A stretch of DNA of 64,000 nt from Fictibacillus phosphorivorans (lineage in GTDB: Bacteria; Bacillota; Bacilli; Bacillales; Fictibacillaceae), in NCBI RefSeq assembly GCF_001619875.1, contig NZ_LRFC01000023.1:186001-250000 (forward strand), written 5' to 3'. How positions within the stretch are numbered: position 1 is the stretch's first letter; each line of letters begins with the position of its first letter. Positions 56,505 through 64,000 of this stretch are shown here, piece after piece. Position numbers and translations under genes: made by a program. The notes below the pieces were generated by a model. It was not told the DNA's origin and did no database searches. It saw only the letters and a list, made by a program, of their open reading frames with translations.

Positions 56505-58394
56505 ATGACAGTTAAACATTATACAATCGGTATGGCGGGTCATATCGATCACGGTAAAACAACGCTTACAAAAGCTTTAAGTGGAGTCGACACAGATACA
56601 CTTAAAGAAGAAAAAGAACGTAAGATTACCATTGAGCCAGGTTTTGCTCCATTTCCATTAACGGATGAAATACATACCTCTATCGTTGATGTCCCTGGTC
56701 ATGAAAAGTTTATTCGTCAAATGATTGCTGGGGTTTCTGGAATTGATCTCGTTCTTCTTGTGATTGCTGCAGATGAAGGAGTTATGCCGCAAACCCGTGA
56801 ACATTTTGAAATTCTTTCGTACTTAGGAATAAAAAAAGGTGTTATCGTTGTAACAAAATCAAATCTGATAGACGATGAAATGAAACTACTCGTTGAAGAA
56901 GATATTGCAGAACTAACGAAGTCAACCGTATTTGCAGCCTTCCCCGTTCATTTTGTAGATAGCCTCTCTATGTCTGGAATAGATAGTCTAAAAAACGAAA
57001 TCGGCCATCTATTAAAAGGGACCCAATCGAGATCTTCACACGGACCGTTCCGAATGCCGATCGATCACATTTTCACTGTAAAGGGACAAGGAACTGTAGT
57101 TCGAGGAACGGTATACGAAGGCGAAGTTTCTGAGGGTGATGAACTGATCATAGAACCTGGAAACGACAAGGTTAAAATCCGTAAACTGCAAGTACATAAA
57201 CAAGATGTGAGGTCTGCAAAAGCTGGCCAGCGTGCAGCTCTTAATCTTTCAGGAGGTTCCAAGACAGATTGGAAAAGGGGGCATGTTTTATTAACACCTC
57301 ATGTCTTTTCTACAACTGATACAATTGATATTGTGCTAGCAACAGGTAATAGTTGGGACGGAAAAATAAAACAGAGAGCTCCTGTTAAGTTCTACACCGG
57401 AACATCTGAGGTGATGGGGAAACTCGTTCTATTTGATCGGAACGAACTTGAAAACAATACAGAACAAATTTTTTGCCAAGTTAGATTAGAACAAGAAATT
57501 GTAACGAAACGAGGTGACAAGTACATTATAAGGCGCCCTTCACCAGAGGAAACAATCGGAGGCGGGGAAGTTATCGATCCGAACGGTTCAATTTATAAAT
57601 TTGGTTCGAATACGGTTGAACTTTTAAAGAGTAAACATGATGGGACTCCACAAGAGAGAGTACTTCAATCACTCGAAGTAGAAGGATCGTTGACGCACAA
57701 AGACTTAAAGAAACTTACAGGATTTGAAGATCAAACGCTTAACGATGCCATCCTTCAACTTATGGAGAATCATTCTCTTCGTGAAATACAAGGATTCTAT
57801 ATTGCGACTATAACTCTTCAAAGAGTCCAGTCTGTTCTAATCAATAGACTTCAAGCCTTTCATGAAGATTATCCCCTACGTCAAGGAATTCCTAAGGCAG
57901 AAGTTGTTCAATCTTTAAAAGGAGACCTACAACAAAAAGTAATTAATGGTCTAATTGAACAATGGGTTGAATCTTCCCTTATTTCTTTAACTGATCAATT
58001 TGTTCATTTGTCAGATTTCAAGCCGGAATTTCCAAAGAAATGGTCAAAGAGAATGACACAAGTTTTAACGCACTTAGAGGAATTAAAGCTCGAGCCTGAT
58101 GATCTTTTGTCATTATTTAAAAATCAACAGTTACCAGAAGAACTTTATAATGATTTTAAATATTACTTAATCAAAACGAATAAAGTCGTCATTCTTTTTG
58201 ACGAAGTTTGTTTAACTAAATCTGCGTTTGATTCTGCAGTGGAACAGTTAAGAAGCAAGACGAATGAAAGTTTCTCTGTACAAGAAGCAAAAGCAGCACT
58301 AGATACATCAAGGAAATACTTAATTCCAATTTTGGAATGCATGGATGCACTTGGATATACTAAAAGAGATTCAAATGTAAGGAAATGGGTGTAA
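56505..58394 (+). CDS. selB: Selenocysteine-specific elongation factor SelB
   Basis: SelB carries Sec-tRNA-Sec to UGA codons followed by a SECIS hairpin. The 629-residue protein has the G domain (GHIDHGKTTLTKAL, effector-region ERKITIEPGF, DVPGHEKFIRQM, VTKSNLID), EF-Tu-like domains II and III (PIDHIFTVKGQGTVVRGTVY), a fourth domain with winged-helix repeats (about 370-629) for SECIS binding. Its stop overlaps the start region of the next gene, so the locus continues as an operon. Confidence 0.97.
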   Translation: MTVKHYTIGMAGHIDHGKTTLTKALSGVDTDTLKEEKERKITIEPGFAPFPLTDEIHTSIVDVPGHEKFIRQMIAGVSGIDLVLLVIAADEGVMPQTREHFEILSYLGIKKGVIVVTKSNLIDDEMKLLVEEDIAELTKSTVFAAFPVHFVDSLSMSGIDSLKNEIGHLLKGTQSRSSHGPFRMPIDHIFTVKGQGTVVRGTVYEGEVSEGDELIIEPGNDKVKIRKLQVHKQDVRSAKAGQRAALNLSGGSKTDWKRGHVLLTPHVFSTTDTIDIVLATGNSWDGKIKQRAPVKFYTGTSEVMGKLVLFDRNELENNTEQIFCQVRLEQEIVTKRGDKYIIRRPSPEETIGGGEVIDPNGSIYKFGSNTVELLKSKHDGTPQERVLQSLEVEGSLTHKDLKKLTGFEDQTLNDAILQLMENHSLREIQGFYIATITLQRVQSVLINRLQAFHEDYPLRQGIPKAEVVQSLKGDLQQKVINGLIEQWVESSLISLTDQFVHLSDFKPEFPKKWSKRMTQVLTHLEELKLEPDDLLSLFKNQQLPEELYNDFKYYLIKTNKVVILFDEVCLTKSAFDSAVEQLRSKTNESFSVQEAKAALDTSRKYLIPILECMDALGYTKRDSNVRKWV

Positions 58395-59407
58395 TTTTGA
58401 AAAAAACGAACTTAAACGTACTGTTCTTCACACCTTTTTATTACCAAAATCGAGGCAATGCCACTACAGCAAGACGAATAGAAAAGGGCCTTTCTCGTGA
58501 AGTTGAGATAAATATCTTTCCATACGAAGAGAAGGTTTACGATTCATCTGTTAAAGAGAGAATGGAGAAAGCCGATATTTTTCACATTCTTCATTTTGCT
58601 CGATTTGTTAAGTGGGCGGAGAAAAATCAAGTGAAATTGGACAAGCCGTATATTGTAACATCTGGAGGTACAGATATAAATCATTCTTTGATAGAAGATG
58701 AAGAAAGGTATCTACCACTATTAAAAAAGGCAAAAGCAGTTACCGTCTTCACTAAAGATGCCAAAGAGATGCTTATAAATCAGTATCGTTTAAGTGATGA
58801 GGTGGTTCATGTTATACCACAGAGTGTGTATCTGCCTGCACATGATCGTTCTAGACAACCGCTCCCATTACCTATGGGAACACCAAAACTGTTATTGCCT
58901 GCAGGACTTAGACCCGTTAAAGATGTTTTATATGCACTAAGAAGCATTTTAATGTTAAAGACAAATTTTCCTGAGATTACACTTTTAATTGTTGGGGCAA
59001 ATTTAGATCATCATGTTTATTCCCAAGTACAAGATGCTGTAAAAAAGTATAATTGGCTGCATTATCTTCCTGAAATAGAGTTATCTCGTATGAGGGAACT
59101 TTATGAATGGACAGATCTGGTAATAAATACCTCATTCACAGAAGGTCAGTCTACTTCGCTATTAGAAGCAATGAGTCTTCGTAAACCTGTAATTGCCAGG
59201 ATAAACATCGGGAACTGCAGCATCATTCGTCATAATGAAAACGGGATGCTTTTTCAAGATCATGAAGAGTTATATCATTCTGTGAAAAAAGTATTGTCAG
59301 ACAAAAAAATTTATAATCATCTTTGTGAAACCGGGTATCAAACGATTCTGGAGAACCACACGATTGAAACAGAAGTAGAATCATACTTAAATTTGTACAC
59401 GAAATAA
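58385..59407 (+). CDS. GT4-family glycosyltransferase in the selenium operon
   Basis: The protein (up to 340 residues) has the two-Rossmann GT-B layout with an N-terminal QNRGNATTARR, then HILHFAR, TSGGTDIN, HVIPQSV, GLRPVKD, and a C-terminal donor-site region NTSFTEGQSTSLLEAMSLRK followed by PVIARINIGN. From memory this motif order fits the GT4 branch containing SenB (selenosugar synthase of selenoneine synthesis) and animal GLT1D1; no alignment was run. It overlaps the selB end (ATG 58385; TTG 58397 is the alternative) and precedes the ABC importer. A role with selenophosphate as acceptor is an inference from context. Confidence 0.8.
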   Translation: MGVILKKTNLNVLFFTPFYYQNRGNATTARRIEKGLSREVEINIFPYEEKVYDSSVKERMEKADIFHILHFARFVKWAEKNQVKLDKPYIVTSGGTDINHSLIEDEERYLPLLKKAKAVTVFTKDAKEMLINQYRLSDEVVHVIPQSVYLPAHDRSRQPLPLPMGTPKLLLPAGLRPVKDVLYALRSILMLKTNFPEITLLIVGANLDHHVYSQVQDAVKKYNWLHYLPEIELSRMRELYEWTDLVINTSFTEGQSTSLLEAMSLRKPVIARINIGNCSIIRHNENGMLFQDHEELYHSVKKVLSDKKIYNHLCETGYQTILENHTIETEVESYLNLYTK

Positions 59408-59420
59408 AGGAGTGGATAAA

Positions 59421-60314
59421 ATGAAAAAGCTAGGCTTGTTATTGATCGCACTTATCTTGGTCCTTTCAGCTTGCGGAACGAAGAAAGAGGATACAAAAGA
59501 TAATGAAGGAAATAAAAATGATGTGTTTACCATCGGAGTTATACCAGCCCAAACAGAAGGTGAGATGAAAGGGGCACTCGATAAACTTCAGGATCTTCTA
59601 AGTGAGAAAATGAACCGAGAAGTGAAGATCACATCGTATCCAGACTACAATGGTGTAGTTGAGGCGATGAATTACGATAAGATTGATATGGCTTACTTTG
59701 GTCCGCTTACATATGTTGTGGCACATGAAGAGAGCGGTGCTAAGGCGATTGTCACCCAGTTGATTAAAGGGGAACCGTTCTATTACTCTTACTTGATCAC
59801 ACATAAAGACAGTCCATATGAAAGTATTGATGACATGATCTCTGATGTAAAAAATGTTAAGTTTGCTTTTGGTGATCCATCATCGACTTCAGGTTCATTA
59901 ATTCCAAGTATTAAATTAAAAGATGAAGGCGTTTATAAGAGTGAATCAGAAAACGATTTTAATAACGTAAGATTTACAGGTTCACATGATGCGACAGCAC
60001 TTGCGGTGCAGAATAAGCAAGTTGACGTTGGAGCAATCGACAGCGCCATTTATGACAAACTGGTTGAAGAAGGGGCTATAGACGGGGAGCAGTTTAAAGT
60101 GATCTGGAAATCCGAGAAGCTTTTCCAATATCCTTGGGCGGTTTCAAAAAGTACAGATTCAGAAACAATGAAACAGCTGCAAGATATCTTTCTGGAGATA
60201 AAAGATAAAGAAATTCTGGGTGCATTTGGAGCAACAGGTTTTACAAAAGCGGATAATAAAGATTACGAGAGTATCCGAAAGGCTGCTATTAAAGAAGGTA
60301 CGATCAAAGAATAG
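59421..60314 (+). CDS. PhnD-type ABC substrate-binding lipoprotein
   Basis: The 297-residue lipoprotein has a signal peptide with lipobox LSAC and the PhnD/PtxB fold markers: FTIGVIPAQTEGEM, the YFGP motif in MAYFGPLTYVV and the anion-loop FGDPSSTSGSLIPS. Relatives bind phosphonates, phosphite or hypophosphite. No phosphonate- or phosphite-catabolic gene is nearby; the neighbours are sel genes. Selenium oxyanion binding is therefore possible. Start: ATG 59421 after AAAGGAGTG. Confidence 0.9.
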   Translation: MKKLGLLLIALILVLSACGTKKEDTKDNEGNKNDVFTIGVIPAQTEGEMKGALDKLQDLLSEKMNREVKITSYPDYNGVVEAMNYDKIDMAYFGPLTYVVAHEESGAKAIVTQLIKGEPFYYSYLITHKDSPYESIDDMISDVKNVKFAFGDPSSTSGSLIPSIKLKDEGVYKSESENDFNNVRFTGSHDATALAVQNKQVDVGAIDSAIYDKLVEEGAIDGEQFKVIWKSEKLFQYPWAVSKSTDSETMKQLQDIFLEIKDKEILGAFGATGFTKADNKDYESIRKAAIKEGTIKE

Positions 60315-60323
60315 AGGGGAACA

Positions 60324-61082
60324 ATGGTTTGGTTTAAGAGGAGCCAATTTTTTGTATTTTTGTGCTTGATTGTCGTAATTGGTATGTGCATGAGAATAAC
60401 AGAATTTGATGTGTCAAAGTTTAAAGATTTTCAAAATATGGGTGACTTTCTGTCAAAATGGTTTCCGATGAACACGGAAAGCCTGCCATATTTGTTTCAA
60501 GAAAGTTTGTTGACGATTGCAATTGCTTTTTTGGGGAGTTTGTTTGGTTTAATCATTGGACTGCCGTTAAGTTTTTTAGCGGCTCGAAATACAAGTAATA
60601 ACCGGTTGATGTATGGTGTAACCCGTTTCTTTTTGAGCTTTATGCGGTCTGTTCCGGAATTTGTGTTTGGCTTAATCCTATTAACGACATTAGGTCTAGG
60701 TCCTTTTCCAGCTGTAATTGCTATCGTGCTTCATAACATCGGCGTATTAGGCAAGCTGATTTCAGAGCTTATTGAAGCGGCAGATAAAGGACCAATGGAA
60801 GCTATGAGAGCTGTAGGTGCAAAGAAGTGGATCGGAAACTTATTTGCTATTCTTCCTCAAATATGGCCGAATGTTCTTTCACAATTCTTTTATCGATTTG
60901 AAGTCGCCATTCGAACTTCACTTATTTTAGGGCTGATCGGTGGCGGCGGAATTGGGCAGCAGTTGTTTATCCATTTTAAGACGTTTCAATATCAGCTTGT
61001 GTCTGTAGACGTTCTGCTTATTATGGTCATGGTTATCTTGGTAGATTATATCGGCGGAAAAATACGGGAAAAGGTTATTTAG
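60324..61082 (+). CDS. PhnE-type ABC permease
   Basis: The 252-residue membrane protein has five or six helices and the coupling EAA-type motif EAMRAVGAKKW before the last helices (SLILGLIGGGGIGQQLF). It belongs to the PhnE permease group. The ribosome site AGAGGGGA lies 9 bp after the binding-protein stop, and the ATPase gene follows by 8 bp. Confidence 0.92.
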   Translation: MVWFKRSQFFVFLCLIVVIGMCMRITEFDVSKFKDFQNMGDFLSKWFPMNTESLPYLFQESLLTIAIAFLGSLFGLIIGLPLSFLAARNTSNNRLMYGVTRFFLSFMRSVPEFVFGLILLTTLGLGPFPAVIAIVLHNIGVLGKLISELIEAADKGPMEAMRAVGAKKWIGNLFAILPQIWPNVLSQFFYRFEVAIRTSLILGLIGGGGIGQQLFIHFKTFQYQLVSVDVLLIMVMVILVDYIGGKIREKVI

Positions 61083-61090
61083 GTGATATC

Positions 61091-61828
61091 ATGATTGAAT
61101 TTCAAAATGTTTCTGTTTTATATCCTGGTACAACAGAACCGGCTTTACAAGATGTGAATGTTACTTTTAAACGAGGGGAATTTGTTTGTGTTTTAGGAAA
61201 AAGCGGCGCAGGAAAATCAACATTTATACGGTGCATTAATGGGCTTCAGCCAGTTTCAGAAGGCAGCATTAAATGGGAAAATAAATCGTTAGCTGATATG
61301 TCAAACAAAGAAAATTTAGAAGTACGGCAGAAAACAGGAATGATCTTTCAGCATTTTAACTTAATTCCAAGAATGAGTGTTGTTCAAAACATTTTAACGG
61401 GTTTGTTCGGTTATAAAAAATCTTACGAAAATCTGATCGGACTTTTCAATTCTACTGAAAGGCAATATGCTTTGGAGGCCATACAGCAAGTGGAGCTTAC
61501 AGTTGAACCGACAAGAAGAGTAGAAAACCTTAGTGGTGGCCAAAAACAAAGAGTAGCAATCGCAAGGGCACTCGTGCAAAATCCAAAAGTTTTCTTAGGA
61601 GATGAACCTGTAGCAAGCCTTGACCCAGGTACTGCAGAGAGAATTTTTCAACTTTTAAAGGAAACACACGTTAAACGGAACCTAGTCTCCATCATAAATG
61701 TTCATGATGTAGTTCTTGCTAAAAAATTCGCCACTAGAATTATAGCCCTAAAGAACGGAAAACTTGTTTTTGACGGGGTGCCAGAAAAGTTTGACGATCT
61801 AATGTATGCAGAGATTTATAATTATTAA
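61091..61828 (+). CDS. PhnC-type ABC ATP-binding protein
   Basis: The 245-residue ATPase has Walker A GKSGAGKST, the Q-loop (IFQHFNLIPRM), signature LSGGQKQRVAIAR, Walker B VFLGDEPVASLD and H-loop NVHD. It completes a PhnD-PhnE-PhnC importer in the order substrate-binding, permease, ATPase. The run that started at selB ends at the terminator at 61.93 kb. Confidence 0.93.
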   Translation: MIEFQNVSVLYPGTTEPALQDVNVTFKRGEFVCVLGKSGAGKSTFIRCINGLQPVSEGSIKWENKSLADMSNKENLEVRQKTGMIFQHFNLIPRMSVVQNILTGLFGYKKSYENLIGLFNSTERQYALEAIQQVELTVEPTRRVENLSGGQKQRVAIARALVQNPKVFLGDEPVASLDPGTAERIFQLLKETHVKRNLVSIINVHDVVLAKKFATRIIALKNGKLVFDGVPEKFDDLMYAEIYNY

Positions 61829-61925
61829 GAACGCAGTTCGCAGCGGCGTGCCTCTCGATCTCAAAAGATAAATGGTCTGTAATGAGCAAAATGCACCTTC
61901 TTAGGTCATTAGAAAATCGTTTAAA

Positions 61926-61956
61926 AAAAACTCCGGAACCTGTCCGGAGTTTTTTT
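61926..61956. terminator. Bidirectional terminator between the importer and selD
   Basis: AAAAAACTCCGGA pairs with TCCGGAGTTTTTT, with A and T tracts on both sides. Confidence 0.93.
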
Positions 61957-63010
61957 ATTTCGCTATGATAGGTTTATCGGTTAAATCGGAAACTCGTCCT
62001 ACGATGCATGCATCTTTATTTCCTTTAGACCGAAGTCTTTTTAAATATTCAGCTGCTTCGTCTTCAGAAAGGCTGACTAACAAACCACCGGATGTTACAG
62101 CATCACATAAAATCAATTGCTGCCATTCTTCAAGGTTTTCTCTATAGATAACATCATCCTGAATCCAGCGATGATTTGCCTTTGAACCTCCTGGAATGAT
62201 TCCAGCTTGTGCGAGTTCATTTGTCCCGGAAAGCAATGGTACCGATTCAAAATCGATTTGAATGGAAATACCGCCAGTTCCTTTCGCCATTTCAGTAGCG
62301 TGACCAAGGAGGCCAAATCCTGTTACGTCTGTTACAGCATTAGGAGAGAGTCCATCAAGACATTCTGCAGCTGTTTTATTAAGGGCAGCCATCGTCTCGC
62401 TGACAAGCTCAATCTGCTTTTCTGAAAGTTTGTTATTTTTAATCGCTGTCGTTTGAATTCCGACACCGATTGGTTTTGTTAACACAAGCACATCACCAGG
62501 TCTTGCCCCAACATTCTTAAACACCTTTGAGGGATGAACAAGCCCTGTTACCGATAATCCAAACTTTGGCTCTGAATCATCGATTGAATGGCCGCCTACA
62601 AGAACAGCGCCTGATTCTTTTACCTTATCAGCCGCACCTTTTAAGATCTCAGCAAGAACATCGTGTCCAAGTGTCTTGATCGGAAAACCAACAATGTTCA
62701 TTACCGTAGTCGGTCTTCCACCCATCGCATAGACATCACTTAGTGAATTTGCAGCTGCGATTTGTCCAAACATATATGGATCATCTACGATTGGAGTAAA
62801 GAAATCAACTGTCTGAATCATGGCTAGATCTTCTGTTAATTTATATACCCCTGCGTCATCTGAAGTATCAAGTCCAACTAAAAGGTTCGGGTCATATTCA
62901 CGTTCTGGTAAATGACGCAAAACTTGCGCCAGGTCTTCTGGACCAATTTTGCAGCCTCAACCACCTTTTGATGAAAGGTGAGTAAGGCGCAGCTTATCTC
63001 GATTTGTCAT
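61955..63010 (-). CDS. selD: Selenide, water dikinase SelD, a UGA-encoded selenoprotein
   Basis: SelD makes selenophosphate from selenide and ATP, the selenium donor for SelA and MnmH. The full frame starts at ATG 63010 behind GGAGGTG and runs 351 residues with an in-frame TGA at 62959-62957 as residue 18. The context is KGG-Sec-GCK, exactly the catalytic Sec/Cys position of the family. Downstream are DDAGVY, SLSDVYAMGG and GGHSIDD. A start at ATG 62920 would remove the active site. Short hairpin options (GGTC/GACC or CCAG/CTGG) begin 12-16 nt after the UGA as a possible SECIS. It is divergent from the SelW-like gene across 93 bp. Confidence 0.96.
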
Positions 63011-63050
63011 CTGATTAAAACACCTCCACTATTAAGTATAAACATTTTTT

Positions 63051-63079
63051 TTGTTAAATGCCTAAGGATATACTAAAAT
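63051..63079 (+). promoter_or_regulatory. Promoter of the SelW-like gene and selA
   Basis: TTGTTA and TAAAAT are 17 bp apart, 24 bp before the SelW-like start. On the other strand TATACT (63040-63035) may be the selD -10. Confidence 0.6.
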
Positions 63080-63103
63080 AGTCTTAAAAAAGGAGGATGA
63101 ATG

Positions 63104-63340
63104 ATGAAGGTAAGTATTGAATTTTGCATGATGTGAAACTTTGCACCAAAAGCCGCGAGTCTCGCGGAAGACCTTTTTAACCATTTTCGAACGAATATCT
63201 CATCACTTGAATTGATTCCAAGTTCTGGCGGTGTTTTTGAAGTGTCTGTTAATGGCAACACTATTTATTCGAAAAAAGAAACCGGTGAATTTCCGGATCA
63301 TGATTTAATCATTGAAGAGTTAGAAAAATTAAAGGCCTAA
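63104..63340 (+). CDS. SelW/Rdx-family selenoprotein with C-x-x-U
   Basis: The frame encodes 78 residues if TGA at 63134-63136 is read as Sec: MKVSIEFCMM, Sec, NFAPKAASLA. The thioredoxin-like redox motif is thus C-M-M-U. The C-terminal half carries the Rdx/SelW signature GGVFEVSVNGNTIYSKK followed by TGEFP. Family members are thiol redox proteins. ATG 63104 has better spacing from AGGAGG than ATG 63101. A SECIS-like hairpin follows the UGA. It precedes selA by 57 bp and is probably co-transcribed. Confidence 0.92.
63153..63167 (+). promoter_or_regulatory. SECIS-like hairpin in the SelW-like gene
   Basis: CCGCGA and TCGCGG form a perfect 6-bp stem with GTC in the loop, beginning 16 nt after the UGA. 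Bacterial SECIS elements lie at this distance and have G/U in the apical loop. Confidence 0.75.
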
Positions 63341-63350
63341 ATTGAAGTAA

Positions 63351-63389
63351 TCCTCCTTATAGGATCACCTTTTTAGCCCTTAAGGAGGA
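63351..63389 (+). promoter_or_regulatory. Hairpin that would hide the selA ribosome site
   Basis: TCCTCCTTA (63351-63359) is perfectly complementary to TAAGGAGGA (63381-63389), the selA ribosome binding site, with a 21-nt loop. A competing 5-bp hairpin ATCCT/AGGAT (63350-63365) shares the left arm. Confidence 0.6.
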
Positions 63390-63397
63390 GCTTCACC

Positions 63398-64000
63398 TTG
63401 TCAAAAACAGATCTTTTAAGGCAGCTGCCTGCTGTTCATGAAGTTGTTAAAAATATCAGTTCTGAAGTGAGTGACAGACCCGAGAAAGAAATTACGCGTG
63501 CAGTTCAGGATGCGATCAAACTGTGGCGTAGAAATATTATTTCTGAACAATACGACATTGACTTGAAAGCTGATATTCAAGAACTTATAAAAAATGATGC
63601 AAAAAAAAATCTATATCATCCTACAAAACAGATTCGCTCCATTATTAATGCAAGCGGAATCGTGATACATACCAATCTTGGCCGATCTAGACTCAGTGAT
63701 AAAAGTGTAGAGCGTATGTCAGAGACTGCACAGATGTATTCAAACTTAGAATACAATCTTGAAGAGGGAAAACGCGGATCACGGCATGATCTTACTGAAA
63801 ACCTCATACAGCAAGTTACAGGAGCAGAAGCAGCAATGGTCGTTAATAATAATGCTGCAGCTGTTTATCTTGTATTGAAGGCACTAGCAAAAAACAAAGA
63901 AGTAGTGGTTTCAAGAGGAGAACTTGTTGAAATCGGGGGTTCATTTCGAGTTTCTTCTATAATGGAAGAAAGTGGTGCGATTTTGCGAGAAGTGGGAACC
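63398..64000 (+). CDS. selA: L-seryl-tRNA(Sec) selenium transferase SelA (3' end outside window)
   Basis: SelA is the PLP enzyme that converts Ser-tRNA-Sec to Sec-tRNA-Sec with selenophosphate. The first 201 residues are here: the N-terminal domain (LLRQLPAVHEVV), INASGIVIHTNLGRSRLS, and YNLEEGKRGSRH, AAMVVNNNAAAVYLVL and SRGELVEIGGSFR. The PLP lysine lies beyond the window. Start TTG 63398, 7 nt after AAGGAGGAG. Confidence 0.96.
   Translation, partial: MSKTDLLRQLPAVHEVVKNISSEVSDRPEKEITRAVQDAIKLWRRNIISEQYDIDLKADIQELIKNDAKKNLYHPTKQIRSIINASGIVIHTNLGRSRLSDKSVERMSETAQMYSNLEYNLEEGKRGSRHDLTENLIQQVTGAEAAMVVNNNAAAVYLVLKALAKNKEVVVSRGELVEIGGSFRVSSIMEESGAILREVGT

Noticed and set aside
59421-61828. Assigning the importer to phosphonate use (phnCDE)
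   Set aside because: No C-P lyase, phosphonatase or phosphite dehydrogenase gene is present here; the context is selenium genes, so I left the substrate open.
61955-62920. SelD as a 321-residue protein starting at ATG 62920
   Set aside because: It would lack the catalytic Sec loop; the in-frame TGA and upstream ATG with GGAGGTG explain the data better.
63073-63261. 62-residue minus-strand ORF opposite the SelW-like gene
   Set aside because: The opposite strand encodes a clear SelW-family protein with UGA as Sec; the minus frame has no family features.
63341-63375. Intrinsic terminator between the SelW-like gene and selA
   Set aside because: The ATCCT/AGGAT stem is only 5 bp and AT-rich and the T run is short; an anti-ribosome-site stem explains the region better.

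Overview
The window is a low-GC Firmicute chromosome segment. Gene content and order follow the Bacillus subtilis ymf-recA-rny-spoVS-miaB-cotE-mutSL-miaA-hfq-spoVK-glnRA-lexA-tkt-ccd region, and sporulation genes (spoVS, cotE, spoVK, sirA) are present. The source is therefore an endospore-forming Bacillaceae. Fictibacillus or a close relative is my guess from general resemblance; no search was run. A working selenocysteine system is unusual for this group and is the most distinctive trait.

Layout. 1-8.5 kb: ymfI (cut by the left edge), ymfJ, ymfK, rodZ, pgsA, cinA, recA, rny, spoVS. 8.7-13.8 kb: a two-subunit 2-oxoacid:ferredoxin oxidoreductase, then tdh-kbl for threonine breakdown. 14-23.2 kb: miaB-ricA, cotE, mutS-mutL-miaA-hfq. 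23.2-25.7 kb: a recombinase-fold gene lacking catalytic residues, a spore-type lipoprotein and a YitT-type membrane protein. 25.9-31.4 kb: spoVK, hflX, ynbB, glnR-glnA. 31.4-33.8 kb: a vanadium haloperoxidase-like gene lying between glnA and a decayed second copy of the glnA 3' end and terminator. 34-39.5 kb: lexA/yneA-yneB-ynzC, yneR, tkt, sirA, yneF. 39.5-47.6 kb: mnmH (tRNA 2-selenouridine synthase), a heterodimeric ABC exporter, a VanY-type carboxypeptidase, ccdA, a lone mrpB-like gene, ccdC and yneK.

47.6-56.1 kb is an integrated element of about 8.4 kb sitting in the 3' half of selC, the tRNA-Sec gene. It is bounded by a 66-bp perfect direct repeat and carries an apparently intact tyrosine integrase. 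Its content mixes phage debris (amidase remnant, holin-like peptide, frameshifted ATP-dependent DNA ligase) with nuclease and toxin cargo: a PD-(D/E)XK-type protein with an XRE regulator, an Mrr-like endonuclease with an overlapping partner, and a RES-domain protein. The element restores a complete selC at its right end.

56.1-64 kb is the selenium locus: selC, selB, a GT4 glycosyltransferase, a PhnD/PhnE/PhnC-type ABC importer, selD (opposite strand), a small SelW-like gene and selA (cut by the right edge). selD and the SelW-like gene each have an in-frame UGA at the expected Sec position. A SECIS-like hairpin follows the UGA in the SelW-like gene, so ordinary gene calling would truncate or miss both. 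With mnmH at 39.5 kb, SelD's selenophosphate feeds at least Sec-tRNA synthesis and tRNA selenouridine. The glycosyltransferase suggests a possible third use (a selenosugar), and the ABC importer may supply selenium. These last two ideas are inference.
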